Shown in pieces: positions 33,950 through 36,749 of a stretch of DNA of 36,749 nt. This DNA comes from a virus. Location: the IMG/VR virus record IMGVR_UViG_3300009094_000042, positions 1-36,749 of that record; one strand, 5' to 3'. The notes under the pieces were generated by a model. That model was not told the DNA's origin, did no database searches, and was given only the letters and a program-made list of their open reading frames with translations. A program made the position numbers and the translations under genes. Numbering within the stretch: the first letter of the stretch is position 1; the number at the start of each line of letters is the position of its first letter.

Positions 33950-34134
33950 AGCTCGACTCACCTATCGCTGGTGCGTTAGGCGCACTAGCCGCGTTCACAC
34001 TTCTGATGGCCCTAGTCGCTGTTCTTGTCAACAAATGGGAGCCCTTCCTTGGCTCACTCGTCATCTGGGTGGGCCTCGGGGGAGCAGTTCTTGGAGTCAA
34101 GATCCATAACCGGTTTCGGGGGGAAGAAGAGTGA
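33946..34134 (+). CDS. Small two-helix membrane protein
   Basis: A 62-residue protein from ATG 33946 in an ATGA overlap with the ParB-like stop. Two membrane helices are clear (GALGALAAFTLLMALVAVLV and LGSLVIWVGLGGAVLGV), and the C terminus is charged (RFRGEEE). Unknown function; a holin-like topology is possible, but holins normally sit with lysis genes, which are not here. Confidence 0.6.
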   Translation: MKLDSPIAGALGALAAFTLLMALVAVLVNKWEPFLGSLVIWVGLGGAVLGVKIHNRFRGEEE

Positions 34135-34313
34135 CTACGGCGTGGTGCCGGCGATGCCGGATGCGGATTCGGTGGTATCCCAGGTGGGGGGCCTGGGGTA
34201 CGGCCACCGGAACCAAAGAGTTCGCTACTCAGTGTGTGACCCCGGACGGGGAGCACGAGCCCACTCAGGAGAAGAATTGGGGAGGTGCCGAGATTGGCAC
34301 AGTTACCACCTGA
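34131..34313 (+). CDS. Small Cys-motif protein
   Basis: A 60-residue protein from GTG 34131, overlapping the previous stop as GTGA. A CRRC motif at residues 6-9 and Cys35 could bind a metal; the N-terminal part is rich in Trp and Arg (IRWYPRWGAWG). Unknown function. Its C terminus overlaps the next start by 20 bases. Confidence 0.5.
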   Translation: MTTAWCRRCRMRIRWYPRWGAWGTATGTKEFATQCVTPDGEHEPTQEKNWGGAEIGTVTT

Positions 34314-34518
34314 CGGAACCTGGCTCATTCAACAAATCGGTGGAGAGGTCATCCTCTTTCACCGGTACACAGAGGAAGAGGTTGTGCGCTTCAATCCCAG
34401 TGATGCTGATGCGGCGGCTAAGGCTCAACACGCCATCCACCTGAGTGATCAATTGGATGATGAGCAGAAGTCCATGGCACATTTCTGGTCCGGGTACTTT
34501 TACGCCCACGCAACCTGA
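34294..34518 (+). CDS. Conserved-looking small actinophage protein
   Basis: A 74-residue protein. TTG 34294 is preferred over GTG 34285 because GGGGAGG (34279-34285) lies eight bases before the TTG and would overlap the GTG. The sequence (LPPDGTWLIQQIGGEVILFH, then HFWSGYFYAHA) resembles a small protein often encoded in actinophage early regions, recalled from general knowledge and not checked. Beta-strand start, acidic helical end, function unknown. It is the last gene before the bidirectional terminator. Confidence 0.65.
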   Translation: MAQLPPDGTWLIQQIGGEVILFHRYTEEEVVRFNPSDADAAAKAQHAIHLSDQLDDEQKSMAHFWSGYFYAHAT

Positions 34519-34523
34519 AACGA

Positions 34524-34558
34524 AAGAGGCCCTACCCGGAACCCGGGTAGGGCCTCTT
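34524..34558. terminator. Bidirectional terminator between convergent blocks
   Basis: A 16-bp stem (AAGAGGCCCTACCCGG with CCGGGTAGGGCCTCTT, three-base loop) lies between the convergent genes ending at 34518 and 34568. Flanking AAACGAAA and TTTCGTT extend the symmetry, so both strands get a terminator-like structure with T-rich flank. Confidence 0.85.
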
Positions 34559-34567
34559 CTGTTTCGT

Positions 34568-35209
34568 TCACGCCATGGCGGATTCCGGCTGCTTCCTCAG
34601 CTCTGTGACTACGGAGTAGGCGTAGTTGTAGGAGGTGCCAGCAGCGGCGGCGATGTCCTTGATGGACAACTCTGGTGCCTTAGCGAGGATCTGGGCAATT
34701 CGCTCCTTGCTGTTTGGTCCCTTATCCCGCTTGGGGGCCGCGTCAACCTTCGGCTTCCCGGTACGCACCATGGCTCCTGCCTCAGCCGCCTCCAGGTTGA
34801 GGAGGTGGGCGTTCAGCTCATATACCGACACGGAGGCGATCACCATGAGGCCATCGATCAGGAGCGGAAGCATGAACCCAGCCTGATCATCCCCGGTGTA
34901 GCGGAGAACCGCCGCACGCTGATGCCAATAGCTGAGCCAGCCACCGGCACCTGCGATGCCTGCGGTGGCGACCGGTCGTGCCAGTCTGATAAACCACGCT
35001 GCGTCTTTGCGTATGGGGATCCTGCTGACTAGTTCCCAACCACCTAGAACCAGCAGGGGCGGCATGGCCGCAAAGGTCCATGTCACCAGGTTGAACGTCC
35101 CCGCATGGAGGATGTTCGCCCAGATTGAGAGGGCGGCGGTAGCGACGATGATGCCACGGCAGTACCACCTGAGGTGAACGAAGTTCTTGCGCTTTTTGGA
35201 TACATTCAT
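34568..35209 (-). CDS. DUF2637-like membrane protein with C-terminal HTH
   Basis: A 213-residue protein from ATG 35209 with AAAGGGG six bases upstream. About four membrane helices span residues 18-130 (RGIIVATAALSIWANILHAG, FAAMPPLLVLGGWEL, VATAGIAGAGGWL, MLPLLIDGLMVIASVSVYEL), the arrangement of DUF2637 proteins of actinobacterial plasmids and phages. A basic linker leads to a helix-turn-helix at about 164-205 (SIKDIAAAAGTSYNYAYSVV). The product would tether a DNA-binding domain to the cytoplasmic face of the membrane. It has the best promoter in the window. Possible roles are regulation or DNA positioning; both are inference. Confidence 0.7.
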   Translation of the reverse strand: MNVSKKRKNFVHLRWYCRGIIVATAALSIWANILHAGTFNLVTWTFAAMPPLLVLGGWELVSRIPIRKDAAWFIRLARPVATAGIAGAGGWLSYWHQRAAVLRYTGDDQAGFMLPLLIDGLMVIASVSVYELNAHLLNLEAAEAGAMVRTGKPKVDAAPKRDKGPNSKERIAQILAKAPELSIKDIAAAAGTSYNYAYSVVTELRKQPESAMA

Positions 35210-35289
35210 CCGATTCCCCTTTCAAGGGATTGTGTTGATTGGCCTGGGGTAGCGGGGGCATAGCCTCACTCGCTCTCACCAGTACGGCA

Positions 35290-35319
35290 ACAGTATCCCA
35301 GGGGAGGGGTGGGTGTCAA
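35290..35319 (-). promoter_or_regulatory. Strong promoter for the DUF2637-like gene
   Basis: Minus strand -35 TTGACA (35319-35314, perfect consensus), 18-base spacer, -10 TACTGT (35295-35290). This shares the -10 with the ParB promoter at 32311-32316. The leader is about 75 bases. Nothing else was seen in the 35210-35322 gap. Confidence 0.7.
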
Positions 35320-35322
35320 GAG

Positions 35323-35520
35323 CTAGAGGATGTGTCCACTTGCCAGAGCCCGGTGGTACGCCAGCCACCGGTCATCAGCCTCACGTCGAAGCTGTTCCGG
35401 TGTAGGTGGCGGCTGGCACTCAGGACGCCGGCACGGGTCCACCAATGAGGCGTACGGCCCAGCAACCGTGCTGATGTCGATGACATCCAACTCGTCACCA
35501 CAGGTGGGGCACTTAGGCAT
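35323..35520 (-). CDS. Small zinc-ribbon protein
   Basis: A 65-residue protein from ATG 35520, overlapping the methyltransferase end by eight bases. CPTC at residues 4-7 and CRRPEC at 30-35 form a likely four-cysteine zinc site. The C-terminal half is helical (EQLRREADDRWLAYHRALA). Coupling to the methyltransferase suggests an accessory or regulatory protein, but the function is unknown. Confidence 0.65.
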   Translation of the reverse strand: MPKCPTCGDELDVIDISTVAGPYASLVDPCRRPECQPPPTPEQLRREADDRWLAYHRALASGHIL

Positions 35521-36394
35521 TGAGCAGCCTCCAGGCTTCTGCGAGCTGTGGCGGGCACACCGCGTTCCCGATCACGCTCAGGGCCTTGGTGCGCTCCAGC
35601 CACTGGGTTACGTGGCCCTCAGGTAGGCACATCAGCCACTCGGCGAACTGGGCCGATAGCCGGGGTAGTCCCCGTGGTCCAATCTCACTGATCAGTGGTG
35701 GTGGTCCGTACGCCTCAACATGCTTCTCTATGGCGCGCCCGTATCTGGTCAGGGTCACCTGCAACTGACCCACGCGCTCCAGGGATCCCGTCAGGTCCTC
35801 ACCGTCGTCAAGCCTAGCTGTGGGGGTGGGGAACACGTCCCAGCGTCCCTGGACGGCACAGAACCTGGTCGGCACCCGCTCCACCTCCGCTGCCCATTCA
35901 CCACGGGTGGCGAGGAGGAACAGCCGGTGCCGGTGGTGGGCAGCCTGTACGTGACAGGCACCAAGGGTGAGCCAGCGGACCCCGTACCCGAGCTGGTCGG
36001 TTAGGTCATCCAGGATCTGGTTCCACAATCGCCCCCCGTCGAAGTAGACCAGGTTCGGCACGTTCTCCATCAGGAGTTGATGGGGTCGTTGCGCGTCCAG
36101 GGCTCGGGCAACCTCGGGCCAGAGCCAGCGAGGATCAGCGTCACCACGCTTACCACCGGCCGAACTGACCGGCTGGCAGGGAAACCCGGCCGTGATCAGG
36201 TCGACTTCCTCTTGCAGCCACCAGTCGACCTGGGTCACGTCACCCAGGTCGGCGTCGTAGTCGGTGCCGGGAAGACGAATCTTGCTCAGGTCCTCGTCCC
36301 ACTCAGCCCACCAGGGCATGGTGAAGTCGACCCCGGCCAGCTTGAGTCCTAGCTCGATGCCGCCGCAGCCGGTGAACAGGGATCCAATTAGCAC
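35513..36394 (-). CDS. C5 cytosine DNA methyltransferase
   Basis: A 293-residue enzyme from GTG 36394, whose start overlaps the upstream stop as TAGTG; a longer frame to 36544 would run through the neighbour and lacks motif support. Motif I is IGSLFTGCGGIELGL (3-17), motif IV has the catalytic C73 in AGFPCQP, motif VI is MENVPNL with E110, motif VIII is HHRHR (153-157), and motif X is IGNAVCPPQLAEAW near the end. The target recognition region between VIII and X is short, so a short target is likely. No restriction enzyme lies beside it. Protection against host restriction is the usual role of an orphan phage methyltransferase. Confidence 0.88.
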   Translation of the reverse strand: MLIGSLFTGCGGIELGLKLAGVDFTMPWWAEWDEDLSKIRLPGTDYDADLGDVTQVDWWLQEEVDLITAGFPCQPVSSAGGKRGDADPRWLWPEVARALDAQRPHQLLMENVPNLVYFDGGRLWNQILDDLTDQLGYGVRWLTLGACHVQAAHHRHRLFLLATRGEWAAEVERVPTRFCAVQGRWDVFPTPTARLDDGEDLTGSLERVGQLQVTLTRYGRAIEKHVEAYGPPPLISEIGPRGLPRLSAQFAEWLMCLPEGHVTQWLERTKALSVIGNAVCPPQLAEAWRLLNA

Positions 36395-36552
36395 TACTGG
36401 GTCCGCTTCCTGCTCCGCGCCATGAGGTACAGGGTGGTCGCCACGAACACTCCATAGACCACCGCCCAGTACTGTGCGCCCTCTGACCACGCCTGGATCA
36501 CGAACATCAGTCCAAGCACCCACAGGATCACCACGAAGATCCAACCAATCAT
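36394..36552 (-). CDS. Tiny two-helix membrane protein
   Basis: A 52-residue protein from ATG 36552, overlapping its neighbour as ATGA and the methyltransferase as TAGTG. Two hydrophobic helices (WIFVVILWVLGLMFVIQAW and YWAVVYGVFVATTLYLMA) precede a basic end (RSRKRTQ). Longer starts would overlap the upstream gene by more than 15 bases. Function unknown. Confidence 0.55.
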   Translation of the reverse strand: MIGWIFVVILWVLGLMFVIQAWSEGAQYWAVVYGVFVATTLYLMARSRKRTQ

Positions 36553-36629
36553 CGGTTCATCCACCATTTCTCGAACTTGATCAGGCCCCAGGCCAGCAGG
36601 CCCACGGCAACGAGTAGCAACCACTCCAT
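36549..36629 (-). CDS. Tiny single-helix membrane peptide
   Basis: A 26-residue frame from ATG 36629 (MEWLLLVAVGLLAWGLIKFE at its start), with one membrane helix and a basic end. A longer frame from TTG 36737 gives 62 residues with an uncharacteristic N-terminal half. Coupled by ATGA to the next gene. The 36630-36749 stretch above it holds a weak promoter candidate and otherwise nothing recognised. Confidence 0.4.
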   Translation of the reverse strand: MEWLLLVAVGLLAWGLIKFEKWWMNR

Positions 36630-36636
36630 ACCCTCA

Positions 36637-36665
36637 ACCCTACCCCTCCCCCCACCCGCGTTCAA
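36637..36665 (-). promoter_or_regulatory. Candidate promoter for the methyltransferase operon
   Basis: Minus strand -35 TTGAAC (36665-36660), 17-base spacer, -10 TAGGGT (36642-36637). A start about seven bases on would leave ATG 36629 nearly leaderless. Confidence 0.35.
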
Positions 36666-36749
36666 GAGCCCGCGCTCACTGAGCCAGGATCCTCGATCCT
36701 CGCGCGAGCAGACCCCGGAAAGTTGTTGCTGAGTCAACCAACAGGACTA

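Noticed and set aside
36394-36544. Longer methyltransferase start at 36544
   Set aside because: The added N terminus has no family match and fully overlaps a membrane gene; GTG 36394 directly precedes motif I.

Overview
The window is a continuous part of the genome of a tailed double-stranded DNA phage with a long non-contractile (siphovirus) tail that infects an actinobacterium, probably Streptomyces or a relative. Four things point to this: GC-rich coding with many GTG/TTG starts and 1-8 bp gene overlaps; virion and replication proteins of clearly actinophage type (small 'HPRG..GRF' proteins, Cas4-like exonuclease, PriPol-D5 primase-helicase, DUF2637-like membrane protein); no housekeeping genes; and the canonical terminase-portal-capsid-tail order. 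The left end cuts a tail gene, and the tail tip, lysis and any integration genes lie outside. I saw no tRNA, rRNA, CRISPR array, insertion sequence or integrase.

Layout. (1) About 1-27,502, leftward: the packaging and virion block. In transcription order it holds the large terminase, a membrane-anchored beta-helix protein, a rho-independent terminator, a small DUF1360-like membrane protein, portal, MuF-like protein, a fused capsid protease, a 2,368-residue multidomain protein with ADP-ribosyltransferase and Nudix domains, three very small genes, the major capsid protein with an N-terminal scaffold-like region, a second possibly capsid-like protein, a probable major tail protein, connector/neck proteins, two overlapping tail assembly chaperone frames, the tape measure protein and a truncated large tail protein. 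(2) 27,503-27,696: a divergent control region with nested palindromes and a long hairpin followed by a T run. (3) 27,697-34,518, rightward: the DNA-metabolism block, with a two-HTH regulator, Cas4-like nuclease, coiled-coil peptide, SSB-like protein, primase-helicase, two ParB-like proteins in tandem and three small genes, ending at a strong bidirectional terminator. (4) 34,568-36,629, leftward: a membrane protein with a C-terminal HTH, a zinc-ribbon protein, an orphan C5 cytosine methyltransferase and two tiny membrane proteins.

How the parts fit together. The rightward block probably supplies early replication and recombination: the Cas4-like nuclease and SSB-like protein process DNA ends and single strands, and the PriPol-SF3 protein primes and unwinds. 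The leftward block is the late set. Two of the clearest promoters, in front of the ParB-like pair and the DUF2637-like gene, share a TTGAC(G/A) and TACTGT pattern, suggesting host sigma-70-type early transcription.

The main discovery candidate is the 12,121-19,227 gene. One protein of about 260 kDa, encoded between the capsid protease and the capsid protein, carries three ART domains of the R/S-x-S/E type, the first with its catalytic Glu position replaced by Val. A fourth, divergent ART-like domain lies at the C terminus. It also has a perfect Nudix box, several SAP/HeH-like modules and Lys-Ala-Pro linkers like histone H1 tails. Its position suggests that it is packaged in the head and injected as an NAD-based host-takeover or counter-defence effector, in the manner of T4 Alt. 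That function is inference.
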